Shown here: positions 38,743 through 47,042 of the stretch, piece after piece
Numbering within the stretch: the stretch's first letter is position 1
How the letters are laid out: the number at the start of each line of letters is the position of its first letter
Origin: Bacteroidaceae bacterium
GTDB taxonomy: Bacteria; Bacteroidota; Bacteroidia; Bacteroidales; Bacteroidaceae
Direction of reading: 5' to 3'
Assembly (NCBI GenBank): GCA_017429945.1
Contig: JAFRNY010000007.1
Span: 22,542-86,541 of the forward strand
DNA length: 64,000 nucleotides
The notes under the pieces: generated by a model
What the model was told of the DNA's origin: nothing
Seen by the model: only the letters and a program-made list of their open reading frames with translations
The model's database searches: none
Program-made: the position numbers and the translations under genes

Positions 38743-40365
38743 TCAGGCCTTCTTCTCCTTCGAATGACGCTTGAACGTCTGAATGCACTCTCTGCGCGGG
38801 ATGATTACGCTAACGCCGTGATAGTTGATTTCCTCACGGATGATACGAGTAATCTCCGGTATATTCTTTGGCAGGGGCACCACGACGTGAAGGTGCTCTT
38901 CATCCACCCCCAGTCCCCGACAGATGGCTTCGTACTTGCTCGTGCCGGCAGAATCCTGACCGCCCGTCATAGCCGTAGTGAGATTGTCGGAGATGATGAC
39001 GGTGATGTCGGCGCCTTCGTTCACGGCATCGAGTAGACCTGTCATGCCCGAGTGTGTGAACGTGCTGTCGCCTATGACAGCCACGGCAGGCCACTGGCCG
39101 GCATCGGCAGCGCCCTTGGCCATAGTGATTGATGCGCCCATGTCGACGCATGAGTGAATGGCACGGAAGGGGGGCAGGAAGCCGAGCGTATAGCAACCGA
39201 TATCGCCGAAGACGCGAGGGTGGTCGAACTCGCGCAGCACCTCGTTCAAGGCAGCATAGACATCGCGATGGCCGCAGCCCTGGCAAAGCTGTGGCGGGCG
39301 CGCAGCCACCACATCGGGCGTAGCGGCCTGTCTGACGTCAATGCCCAATGCCTGCGCCACGATGTCGGGCGTCAGTTCGCCCGTACGAGGCAACTCGCCC
39401 GTGAGGCGCCCGAGGATGGCGGTGATATCGCTGACGCCGCGCACCTGCTCTTCGATAAACGGCTGCCCCTCTTCCACTATGAGCACGCGCTCACATTGGT
39501 TCATAAGCCTGCGTACCAGTTCTTTTGGGAGTGGATACTGCGAAATCTTAAGCAGCGGACAGGCCGTGCCAGGATGAGCCGCAAAGACCTCGCGGACGTA
39601 GTTATAAGCTATACCGCTCGCTATGATGCCAAGCGCCGACTTCGTGCCTGCGTCTTGAAACGTAGCTTCAAGGCTATTGTAGTCCGAGACGGCAGCATCG
39701 GCCTCGAGCTGCGGTTGCTGCGCAGTCACCTTATCGTTGCGCCGCCGAGCATTGGCTGGCAGAAGCACCCAGTTAGCAGCCTCAGCATCGTAGTTGATGG
39801 GATTCTCGCCACGGGCTTCATCAACCACTCTGACAACGGCACGGGAATGAGCCATACGCGTGGTAACACGCAGTAGCACTGGCAACTGCTGACGCTCGCT
39901 GTAGTCGAAGGCGGCGGCCATCATATCGTAAGCCTCTTGCTGCGACGACGGTTCGAGCGTAGGAATCATGGCAAACTTGGCATAGAAGCGCGAGTCTTGC
40001 TCATCCTGCGACGAATGCATCGACGGATCATCGGCAACCACTACTACGAGGCCGCCACCCACACCCGTCATGGCGCTGTTGACAAACGGATCGGCGCAGA
40101 CGTTAAGCCCCACATGCTTCATGCACACCATTGCGCGCTTACCCATAAACGACATGCCGAGGGCGGCCTCCATGGCCGTCTTCTCGTTGGTGCACCACTG
40201 CGAATGCAGCCCGCGCTCGCGAGCCACGGCATTCTTCTGGATATATTCAGTAATCTCAGTCGAGGGCGTGCCGGGGTAGGCATAGACGCCCGAGAGGCCT
40301 GCATCTATAGCTCCCTGCGCTATAGCCTCGTCGCCGAGAAGCAAAAGACGTTTTTCATTTACCAT
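38743..40365 (-). CDS. iorA: Indolepyruvate ferredoxin oxidoreductase alpha subunit
   Basis: The 540-aa subunit has a pyrimidine-binding domain (YAYPGTPSTEITEYI) and a TPP-binding domain (GDIGCYTLGFLPPFRAIHSC, VGDSTFTHSGM-like VIGDSTFTHSGMTG, and QLCQGCGHRDVY, which holds conserved Cys). The enzyme oxidatively decarboxylates indolepyruvate, phenylpyruvate or hydroxyphenylpyruvate. The C-terminal two-[4Fe-4S] ferredoxin domain found in archaeal IorA is absent: the protein ends soon after VSVIIPRRECIQ. Electrons would need to pass straight to a separate ferredoxin. Confidence 0.93.
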   Translation of the reverse strand: MVNEKRLLLLGDEAIAQGAIDAGLSGVYAYPGTPSTEITEYIQKNAVARERGLHSQWCTNEKTAMEAALGMSFMGKRAMVCMKHVGLNVCADPFVNSAMTGVGGGLVVVVADDPSMHSSQDEQDSRFYAKFAMIPTLEPSSQQEAYDMMAAAFDYSERQQLPVLLRVTTRMAHSRAVVRVVDEARGENPINYDAEAANWVLLPANARRRNDKVTAQQPQLEADAAVSDYNSLEATFQDAGTKSALGIIASGIAYNYVREVFAAHPGTACPLLKISQYPLPKELVRRLMNQCERVLIVEEGQPFIEEQVRGVSDITAILGRLTGELPRTGELTPDIVAQALGIDVRQAATPDVVAARPPQLCQGCGHRDVYAALNEVLREFDHPRVFGDIGCYTLGFLPPFRAIHSCVDMGASITMAKGAADAGQWPAVAVIGDSTFTHSGMTGLLDAVNEGADITVIISDNLTTAMTGGQDSAGTSKYEAICRGLGVDEEHLHVVVPLPKNIPEITRIIREEINYHGVSVIIPRRECIQTFKRHSKEKKA

Positions 40366-40410
40366 TTAGCTATCTAATATTTACCATTTAACTATTTAAC
40401 CATTTGCCAT
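40356..40410. repeat. 7-8 bp CATTTAC array at the iorA start
   Basis: CATTTAC, CATTTAG, CTATCTAA, TATTTAC, CATTTAA and CTATTTAA lie in tandem. The iorA start codon is inside the array, and the array continues to the end of the next gene. Confidence 0.75.
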
Positions 40411-41170
40411 CGCGATCTTCCAGTACCGGAAATTTCTGTCGGAAGGCACGCAGGATGTCCAGATCTATCTCGGCCACTATTGCAGCAGCCTCTGCGTCGG
40501 GGCACGCAGCCACGACTCGCCCATAGGCATCTATGACGGCCGACTCTCCGCTATAGGAGCAATGAGGGTCGCGCCCCACGCGGTTCACGCCTACGACATA
40601 GCACTGGTTCTCAATGGCACGGGCGCGCAAGAGCGTCTGCCAGGCCTCGATGCGGGCGACGGGCCAGTTGGCCACATACAGAGCGCAGTCGTAGTCAGCG
40701 TGATTGCGGCTCCAGCAGGGGAAACGCAAATCATAGCACACCATGAGCAGAAACCTTACGCCCTGCCATTCCACCACCACGCGCTCGTCGCCGGCAGTGT
40801 AGCAGCGGTCCTCACCGCCGTAGCTGAAGAGGTGGTGCTTGTCGTAGTGCCGGGCGATGCCGTCGGGCTTGACAAAATAGAAGCGGTTGCGATACGTCAC
40901 GCCACCGCCGCTCCCCTTGAGAGCCAGCGCCACACTGCCGGCAATGGCACAGTTGCGCAGAGCTGCCTGCGCACGCATCCAGTCGAGCGTGGCGCACGGT
41001 TCGTCCTCGGCTATGCCCTCAGGTTGCGTGGCAAATCCCGTAGAAAACATCTCGGGCAGGACTATGAGTTCCACATCCGACGGCAACGTCGCAAAGGCCG
41101 CCTCAGCCCGGGCCCTGTTGGTCGGTGGGTCGGCCCAGGCTATGTCCATCTGTATGGCTGCTATCTTCAT
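40388..41170 (-). CDS. Omega-amidase (nitrilase superfamily)
   Basis: The 260-aa enzyme has the nitrilase triad: Glu in VLPEMFSTGF (near residue 40), Lys in YDKHHLFSYGGE (near 110) and Cys in MVCYDLRFPCWSRN (near 145). The YafV-like subgroup hydrolyses alpha-ketoglutaramate and alpha-ketosuccinamate, which arise when amide amino acids are used by aminotransferases. Its position upstream of iorA and the aminotransferase in the same strand is consistent with clearing such by-products. Start MKIAAIQMDIAWAD fits the family. Confidence 0.85.
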   Translation of the reverse strand: MKIAAIQMDIAWADPPTNRARAEAAFATLPSDVELIVLPEMFSTGFATQPEGIAEDEPCATLDWMRAQAALRNCAIAGSVALALKGSGGGVTYRNRFYFVKPDGIARHYDKHHLFSYGGEDRCYTAGDERVVVEWQGVRFLLMVCYDLRFPCWSRNHADYDCALYVANWPVARIEAWQTLLRARAIENQCYVVGVNRVGRDPHCSYSGESAVIDAYGRVVAACPDAEAAAIVAEIDLDILRAFRQKFPVLEDRDGKWLNS

Positions 41171-41198
41171 ACTTACGCGTGCGCGATAATTTATTGTA

Positions 41199-42809
41199 TC
41201 ACTGCTTGACTATCTTTCTGCCATCTACAACGTAGATGCCCGAAGCCAGGTTCACTACACGCCGACCGGCCAGATCGACGACGATGCCTGCTTTCGGGCC
41301 GGCACTGTGCAGACGACTGATGGCGGTCAGGCCTTCAGCATCTTCGAGTTGCCAGACATAAGCCGCTTCGGTGGCGTACTCTGCTTTCGGGCCCGCGACA
41401 GCGGGCGTCGCAGTCCAGAAGGTTTGTGCATTCACGGCCCAACCGCTGGTGCCGCCGGCTGCATTCGTGGCTCGCACGGCATATTTTCCGTCGGCATTGA
41501 GGAAGAATACTTGCGCTTCCCACGTCTTGCGCTTCTGCGTGTTAGTATCGATATGACCGTTATCGAGCCTGGGATTGCCACTCTCTGGAGGATTCGTGAA
41601 ATAGGCATCTTTGAGGTTGAAACCGTAGGCATAAGCCTCGCCAGCCACACGCGCAAAGGTGAATTGTCCGCCCAACGCTACATCGGCCGTGAGATAGCCG
41701 TCGGCCGTGAGGTAGTATTTCACGCCATCGACCTCGGTAAAGATACAATATTTATGACCCGTCTCGATGGCCGCCAGCGCACGGAAATAATCGGCAAGCG
41801 GACCTTCGGTAGTGTTCCGAGCTATGAGAGCATCGGTAAGCGCCTGACTTCTTACGTCATAGCTGCCCGAGCGATCTACGCCTGCATAGTCCATAATCAC
41901 TATTCCGGCCGAACCGCTATGGCTGCCGAGGTAGTCGAGCACGGCGGCATTCTGCGTAGCTGCGTTGTCGCGGTAGCCGTCGCGCGTGGCAATACCGAAA
42001 AATGTCTTGGTGTAGCCCGAAGTGTGGTTGACGACCCATACCGCCGGGTTGGTATTCTCTGTGCTTGAGAACTGCAACATACGCTGCACGCTCTGCTGCT
42101 TAGTGGCTGCTGCACCGCTGGCCGAGACATCATAGAAATCCTGAACGTAGAGCGTGCCCGTAGTGCCCACGCCACGGATAGTGCCTCCTTTCTGACTGCC
42201 GAAATCCGAGCTGTGGCCCCAGCCTGTGATGAAGCCGCCGATGGGGCGGGTGGCATAGGCGTCGCGAGAGAGTATGAGCAACTTACCGCGCACGCTGCCC
42301 AGCGTAGCCCACGGGTCGAAGTTGACAGCATGAGAGCTCACGGGCTCACTCTTGAGCAATGTCGTAACCATACCTTTCCAACTGGTGTTGCCGTCATCTG
42401 AGTCGTCCTCATGGCGCATGACCACTATGCAGAACTCCGTCGGATGCTCATCAAGCAGCGAGCAGAGCGTCGAAAGCGCATCGTCGAAATACAGTTCTGT
42501 AGAGAGTATGCCGTGATATATGTGGAGGCGGTTGCCATCGACACTCGGACGAAGGTCGAATACGCGCACGCCGCTATTCCACATCGCCGTGAGAGTGAGA
42601 TCCTGGGTCCGGCCAAAATCGTCGGCCGATGTGCCATGCCCCGTCCCGGCGTCGTGAGCACCGGGGATTGAGAGTTGGCTTACGTACATATTGTCAGGGA
42701 CGGAACTCATCCACGATGAGTTGTCATCAGCCATAGCCGGTGCAGAGAAGAGGCCCAGCACGGCTATCATCAGTGTCAGAATATGTCTGAAGCAGTAACG
42801 CAGCGTCAT
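41199..42809 (-). CDS. Secreted PI-PLC X-domain protein
   Basis: The 536-aa protein has a signal peptide (ending APAMA) and a phosphatidylinositol-specific phospholipase C X domain at about 40-330. Expected catalytic groups are His in SIPGAHDAGT and in IYHGILST, with RVFDLRP between them. A C-terminal lectin-like or unknown beta region (about 350-500) leads into a short tail, VVDLAGRRVVNLASGIYVVD-type, that resembles a type IX sorting end. Substrate may be inositol phospholipid or a glycosyl-phosphatidylinositol anchor. It is divergent from the GH31 gene. Confidence 0.82.
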   Translation of the reverse strand: MTLRYCFRHILTLMIAVLGLFSAPAMADDNSSWMSSVPDNMYVSQLSIPGAHDAGTGHGTSADDFGRTQDLTLTAMWNSGVRVFDLRPSVDGNRLHIYHGILSTELYFDDALSTLCSLLDEHPTEFCIVVMRHEDDSDDGNTSWKGMVTTLLKSEPVSSHAVNFDPWATLGSVRGKLLILSRDAYATRPIGGFITGWGHSSDFGSQKGGTIRGVGTTGTLYVQDFYDVSASGAAATKQQSVQRMLQFSSTENTNPAVWVVNHTSGYTKTFFGIATRDGYRDNAATQNAAVLDYLGSHSGSAGIVIMDYAGVDRSGSYDVRSQALTDALIARNTTEGPLADYFRALAAIETGHKYCIFTEVDGVKYYLTADGYLTADVALGGQFTFARVAGEAYAYGFNLKDAYFTNPPESGNPRLDNGHIDTNTQKRKTWEAQVFFLNADGKYAVRATNAAGGTSGWAVNAQTFWTATPAVAGPKAEYATEAAYVWQLEDAEGLTAISRLHSAGPKAGIVVDLAGRRVVNLASGIYVVDGRKIVKQ

Positions 42810-42836
42810 AACTTTGACAATTTTTTAAAACTTTGG

Positions 42837-42844
42837 CAAAGGTA
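42837..42844 (-). promoter_or_regulatory. -7 box of the PI-PLC gene
   Basis: TACCTTTG on the minus strand, 28 bp from the ATG. In the same divergent gap, TATCTTCG at 42941-42948 is a weaker plus-strand candidate for the GH31 gene. Confidence 0.55.
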
Positions 42845-42976
42845 CTAACAATTTCTTATCGGGCACACCCTTTTGGTTATAAATGTGTATATTTTTGAAA
42901 AAATTACCTTTCAAAGGCGATGAATTTGAGAATTTGTAGCTATCTTCGCAGCACATAACCACGAAAACCAAAGACT

Positions 42977-45900
42977 ATGATACGACGTTCGCTATCTCTA
43001 TTGCTACTTATCGGCTGCTTAAGCATAAATAATGCGAATGCTGCGGTTACAACGGCCAAACGGCTGAACCCCACGACCGTAGAAGTTAGGACTGACGACG
43101 GGCACACCCTTGCGCTCGACTTCTACGGACCTAATATTGTGCGCCTGTTCCTCGACCCTCAGGGCGGCATCATACGCAATCCCGAAGCCACGCCGCCGGC
43201 CCAGATCCTCACGGATCAGCCGAGGCGCGCCGTAGGCGAGCTCACCGTGGACGAGCAGACAGAAGCCTTCGTCGTGCAGACGCCACAGCTCGCCGTGGGC
43301 ATAGACCGCGCCTCGGGACGCCTCACGTTCACAGACCGACGCACCGGTCGCACCGTGGCATCGCTCCTCTCCACGGCAGACACGCCTTCAGGCATAGCTT
43401 TCTCAGACAAAGCCACTACGCTGAGCCTCACGGCCCAACCCTCAGAGTTTTTCTACGGCGGCGGTGTGCAGAACGGACGCTACAGCCATCGTGGCACCGT
43501 AATCGCTATCGAGAACACCAACAATTGGGTCGACGGCGGAGTGTCGTCTCCCACACCTTTCTACTGGAGCACGGCGGGCTACGGCATTCTCTGGCACACG
43601 TTCCGCCCAGGCAAGTATGATTTCGGTGCTACCGAACCTGGCGTAGTGACGCTGCGCCACGAGGAGCCATACCTCGACATCTTCCTGATGGTGGACGATG
43701 GCTGCGTGCCACTGCTCAACGACTTCTACCAACTCACGGGCCACCCCGTACTGCTGCCCAAATTCGGCTTCTACGAGGGCCACCTCAACGCCTACAACCG
43801 CGACTACTGGAGCCTTGCCGACGGCACGGCGGCAGCAGACGGGGGCATGGCAGGTGCCGGCGGAACGGTGCTCTTCGAGGACGGCAAATACTACAAGGAA
43901 AGCCAGAAGCCTATAGACGGAGGCATTCGCGAGACGCTCAACGGAGAGGCCGAAGGCAGCTATCAGTTCTCAGCACGTGCCGTCATCGACCGCTACGAGC
44001 AAGCTAACATGCCGCTCGGATGGCTACTGCCCAACGACGGCTATGCAACAGGCTATGGCCATACCTCAACGCTCGAAGGCAACGTCGAGAACCTGAAGAA
44101 GTTCGGCGACTACGCCCGCTCAAAAGGAGTGGAGATAGGCCTATGGACGCAGAGCGACCTTCACCCCAAGGCCGACGTAGAGCCCCTGCTGCAGCGCGAC
44201 ATCGTGCGTGAGGTTCGCGATGCCGGCGTGCGAGCGCTGAAGACCGACGTGGCATGGGTGGGCGCAGGCTACTCATTCGGCCTCAACGGCGTGGCCGACG
44301 TGGGGCACATCATGCCCTACTACGGCGACGACGCCCGACCATTCATCATATCCGTTGACGGATGGGCCGGCACACAGCGCTACGCCGGCATTTGGACAGG
44401 CGACCAATCCGGAGGCGACTGGGAGTACATCCGATTCCACATTCCCACCTACATCGGAGCGGGGCTCTCCGGACAGCCCAACATAGGCTCCGACATGGAC
44501 GGCATCTTCGGAGGCCGCAACGTGCCCGTCAACGTGCGCGACTTCCAGTGGAAAACGTTCACACCCATGCAACTCAACATGGACGGTTGGGGCAGCAACC
44601 CCAAATATCCCCAAGCGCTCGGCGAGCCTGCCACAAGCATCAACCGCTGGTATCTCAAGCTCAAATCGATGCTCATGCCCTACACCTACACCATCGCCCA
44701 CGAAGCCATCGACGGGCTGCCGATGATAAGAACAGTGTGGACGGCTGATTCGTCGCTCGTCATTCGTCATTCGTCATTCGAAACCTCCCCTGCCGCACGC
44801 TACGAATTCCTCTACGGACCTTCGATTCTCGTTGCGCCCATCTACCAAAACACCGCCGCCGATGCTAAAGGCAACGACATACGCAACAACATCTATCTGC
44901 CCGAAGGACAGTGGGTGGACTTCTTCAGCGGCAAATGCTACGAGGGCGGACGCATAATCAACAACTTTGCCGCTCCGCTATGGAAGCTGCCCGTGTTCGT
45001 AAAGCGCGGAGCCATACTACCGGCCATCCACGCCCACAGCAACCCCAACCAAATCGACTCGCACACGCGCGGGTACTTTATTTATCCTAGCGGACATACA
45101 GAATTCACGGCCTACGACGACGACGGGCGCACACTAGCCTACCAACGCGGAGAGAACACCACGACGCACATCACATCCGACCTCGACGACAAAGGCCTGC
45201 TCACCATCACCGTAGAACCCACGCAAGGCGACTTCCAGGGTTTCGAGCGCATGAAGAGCACCGAGTTCATCATCAACCTCAGCCAGCGTCCCAAGCGCAT
45301 CACCCTTCTGATAAACAACAAGAAAGTGCGCCTCGACGAGGCACAGTCGCTGCAGGACTTCATGGAGAACACCAACGTATTCTTCTACGACGCCGAGCCC
45401 GAGCTCAACCTATGGTCGACGCCCAATACATCCATGAGCCAACTGCGCGTGGGCCACACACCGCGTCTCTACGTCTGCGCTGCCGATGTCGACATCACCT
45501 CGACGCTCATTCAGCTGCAAATCGAAGACTACCAGTTCGACACCTCCGACCCACTCCTGCGCCACACCAACGCGCTCGCAGCACCCGAGCTGCTTACCGA
45601 CGACTTTGAGGATGGAGTCATCTCGCCCTCGGCCTACATCCTGCCTCTAAGCTGGACTGCCGTAGAAGGCGCCGACTACTACGAGATTGAGCACGACGGC
45701 CACATCTTCTCAACCATCACCGACACTCACTTCACACTCGAGGCGCTGCAGCCCGAGACCAACTACGAGGTGCGCCTGCGAGCCGTGAACCGCGGAGGCG
45801 CCGGGCCATGGGCACGAGAGAAATTCCGCACCTCGCCCGACCCGCTGCGCCTCGCCATGCATGGCCTCACTGCCGAGAACAGCTGCGACGACCAGCCCGG

Positions 45901-46861
45901 ACAAGGCATCAAGCATCTCTTCGATTTCGACGAAGGCACAACATGGCACACCGCATGGAGCCAGAAGGCAGTGCCCTTCGACATGGTCATAGACCTCCAC
46001 GCCATTGCGCAGCTCGACAAAGTCCATTACCTGCCACGCACCGACGCCGGCAACGGCACCATCACCCGCGGCACGCTCGCCTACAGCACCGACCGCCTGA
46101 ACTGGAGCACGCCTACGCCTTTCACATGGGCCACCGACGCCACGACAAAGGTCATCGATATTGCCGAGAAGCCCACAGCGCGCTACCTGCGCCTCCACAT
46201 CGACGAGGCACGCGGTGGCTTCGGCAGCGGGCAACAGCTCTACGTCTTCCGCACCGAAGGCTCAGAGTTCTTCATTCCCGGCGACATCAACCACGACGGC
46301 CGTATCGATGAGAACGACCTCACATCCTACATGAACTACACCGGACTCCGACAAGGCGACGGCGACTTCGAAGGCTACGTCTCGCGAGGCGACATAAACC
46401 AGAACGGACTCATCGATGCCTACGACATCAGCAACGTGACCACACAGCTCGAGGGTGGAGCCGGCAGCCAGACGAAACCGCTGGCCGGCACCATAAGCGT
46501 GAAAGCCGACCGCACGCAAGCTGCCGCAGGCGACATCATCACGCTCACCGTCACGGGCAAGGGGCTCGCCGGCGTCAACGCACTCAGCTTCGCTCTGCCC
46601 TACGACGCCACACGTCTGGAATACCTCGGCCTCGAACCCACAGGCATGCTCGAGATGCGCAACCTCACCAACGACCGCCTACACACCTCCGGCCAGAAGG
46701 CCCTCTACCCCACTTTCGTAAACTGCGGCGACCGTCCCTGCCTCGAAGGCGATGCCGCCCTCATGACTATTCGCTTCCGTGCCAAGCAAAAAACGTCTGT
46801 ATCCCTGAAGCCACAGAATGGAATGCTTGTCGACAAACAGCTGAAAACATCGAACTTTTGA
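42977..46861 (+). CDS. GH31 glycosidase with FN3, discoidin, dockerin-like and cohesin-like domains
   Basis: The 1294-aa protein has a signal (a LLIGC lipobox or cleavage at NANA). The N-terminal beta domain is followed by a GH31 barrel (about 240-620) with nucleophile Asp424 in KTDVAWVGAGYSFG and acid/base Asp476 in WTGDQSGGDW. A DUF5110-like domain, an FN3 (about 885-955) and a discoidin-like module (about 960-1095) follow. A dockerin-like calcium repeat pair comes next (GDINHDGRIDENDL, GDINQNGLIDAYDI), then a cohesin-like end (about 1170-1290). The GYSFG-type nucleophile region recalls GH31 alpha-N-acetylgalactosaminidases, but alpha-glucosidase or galactosidase activity remains possible. 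Residues 592-602 derive from a 7-bp repeat. Confidence 0.85.
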   Translation: MIRRSLSLLLLIGCLSINNANAAVTTAKRLNPTTVEVRTDDGHTLALDFYGPNIVRLFLDPQGGIIRNPEATPPAQILTDQPRRAVGELTVDEQTEAFVVQTPQLAVGIDRASGRLTFTDRRTGRTVASLLSTADTPSGIAFSDKATTLSLTAQPSEFFYGGGVQNGRYSHRGTVIAIENTNNWVDGGVSSPTPFYWSTAGYGILWHTFRPGKYDFGATEPGVVTLRHEEPYLDIFLMVDDGCVPLLNDFYQLTGHPVLLPKFGFYEGHLNAYNRDYWSLADGTAAADGGMAGAGGTVLFEDGKYYKESQKPIDGGIRETLNGEAEGSYQFSARAVIDRYEQANMPLGWLLPNDGYATGYGHTSTLEGNVENLKKFGDYARSKGVEIGLWTQSDLHPKADVEPLLQRDIVREVRDAGVRALKTDVAWVGAGYSFGLNGVADVGHIMPYYGDDARPFIISVDGWAGTQRYAGIWTGDQSGGDWEYIRFHIPTYIGAGLSGQPNIGSDMDGIFGGRNVPVNVRDFQWKTFTPMQLNMDGWGSNPKYPQALGEPATSINRWYLKLKSMLMPYTYTIAHEAIDGLPMIRTVWTADSSLVIRHSSFETSPAARYEFLYGPSILVAPIYQNTAADAKGNDIRNNIYLPEGQWVDFFSGKCYEGGRIINNFAAPLWKLPVFVKRGAILPAIHAHSNPNQIDSHTRGYFIYPSGHTEFTAYDDDGRTLAYQRGENTTTHITSDLDDKGLLTITVEPTQGDFQGFERMKSTEFIINLSQRPKRITLLINNKKVRLDEAQSLQDFMENTNVFFYDAEPELNLWSTPNTSMSQLRVGHTPRLYVCAADVDITSTLIQLQIEDYQFDTSDPLLRHTNALAAPELLTDDFEDGVISPSAYILPLSWTAVEGADYYEIEHDGHIFSTITDTHFTLEALQPETNYEVRLRAVNRGGAGPWAREKFRTSPDPLRLAMHGLTAENSCDDQPGQGIKHLFDFDEGTTWHTAWSQKAVPFDMVIDLHAIAQLDKVHYLPRTDAGNGTITRGTLAYSTDRLNWSTPTPFTWATDATTKVIDIAEKPTARYLRLHIDEARGGFGSGQQLYVFRTEGSEFFIPGDINHDGRIDENDLTSYMNYTGLRQGDGDFEGYVSRGDINQNGLIDAYDISNVTTQLEGGAGSQTKPLAGTISVKADRTQAAAGDIITLTVTGKGLAGVNALSFALPYDATRLEYLGLEPTGMLEMRNLTNDRLHTSGQKALYPTFVNCGDRPCLEGDAALMTIRFRAKQKTSVSLKPQNGMLVDKQLKTSNF
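44748..44780. repeat. 7-bp ATTCGTC array inside the GH31 coding sequence
   Basis: ATTCGTC, GCTCGTC, ATTCGTC, ATTCGTC and ATTCG run in tandem. This is the reverse complement of the GAATGAC unit at 38.7 kb. It adds the in-frame residues SSLVIRHSSF between MIRTVW and the conserved YEFLYGPSILVAP. Confidence 0.9.
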
Positions 46862-46960
46862 CTTTTGGAGCAGCAAGAGCAATCAAGCTTGCTTGAACTG
46901 CCGAGTCGTGAGAAAAGTCACCGTCAAGAAGTGAAAATCATCCCAGCCCTGGGTTGAGTG

Positions 46961-46981
46961 GCCGGCGGTCCGTCCGCCGGC
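46961..46981. repeat. GC-rich hairpin GCCGGCGG-TCCGT-CCGCCGGC
   Basis: An 8-bp perfect stem with a 5-nt loop lies between the GH31 and radA genes. Related CCGGCG/CGCCGG hairpins occur at 60928 and 60976. There is no T run, so it is not a classical terminator. Confidence 0.6.
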
Positions 46982-47042
46982 ACCCTTTCCTCAAAAGAAC
47001 TCTCATCTTTCAATCTACGGGCCCAGCCCGTGTCCTCAAAAT

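Noticed and set aside
38681-38788. Extended N-terminus of iorB
   Set aside because: It is the translated 7-bp repeat (RHLSFVI units); the normal Gly-rich IorB start is at 38680.
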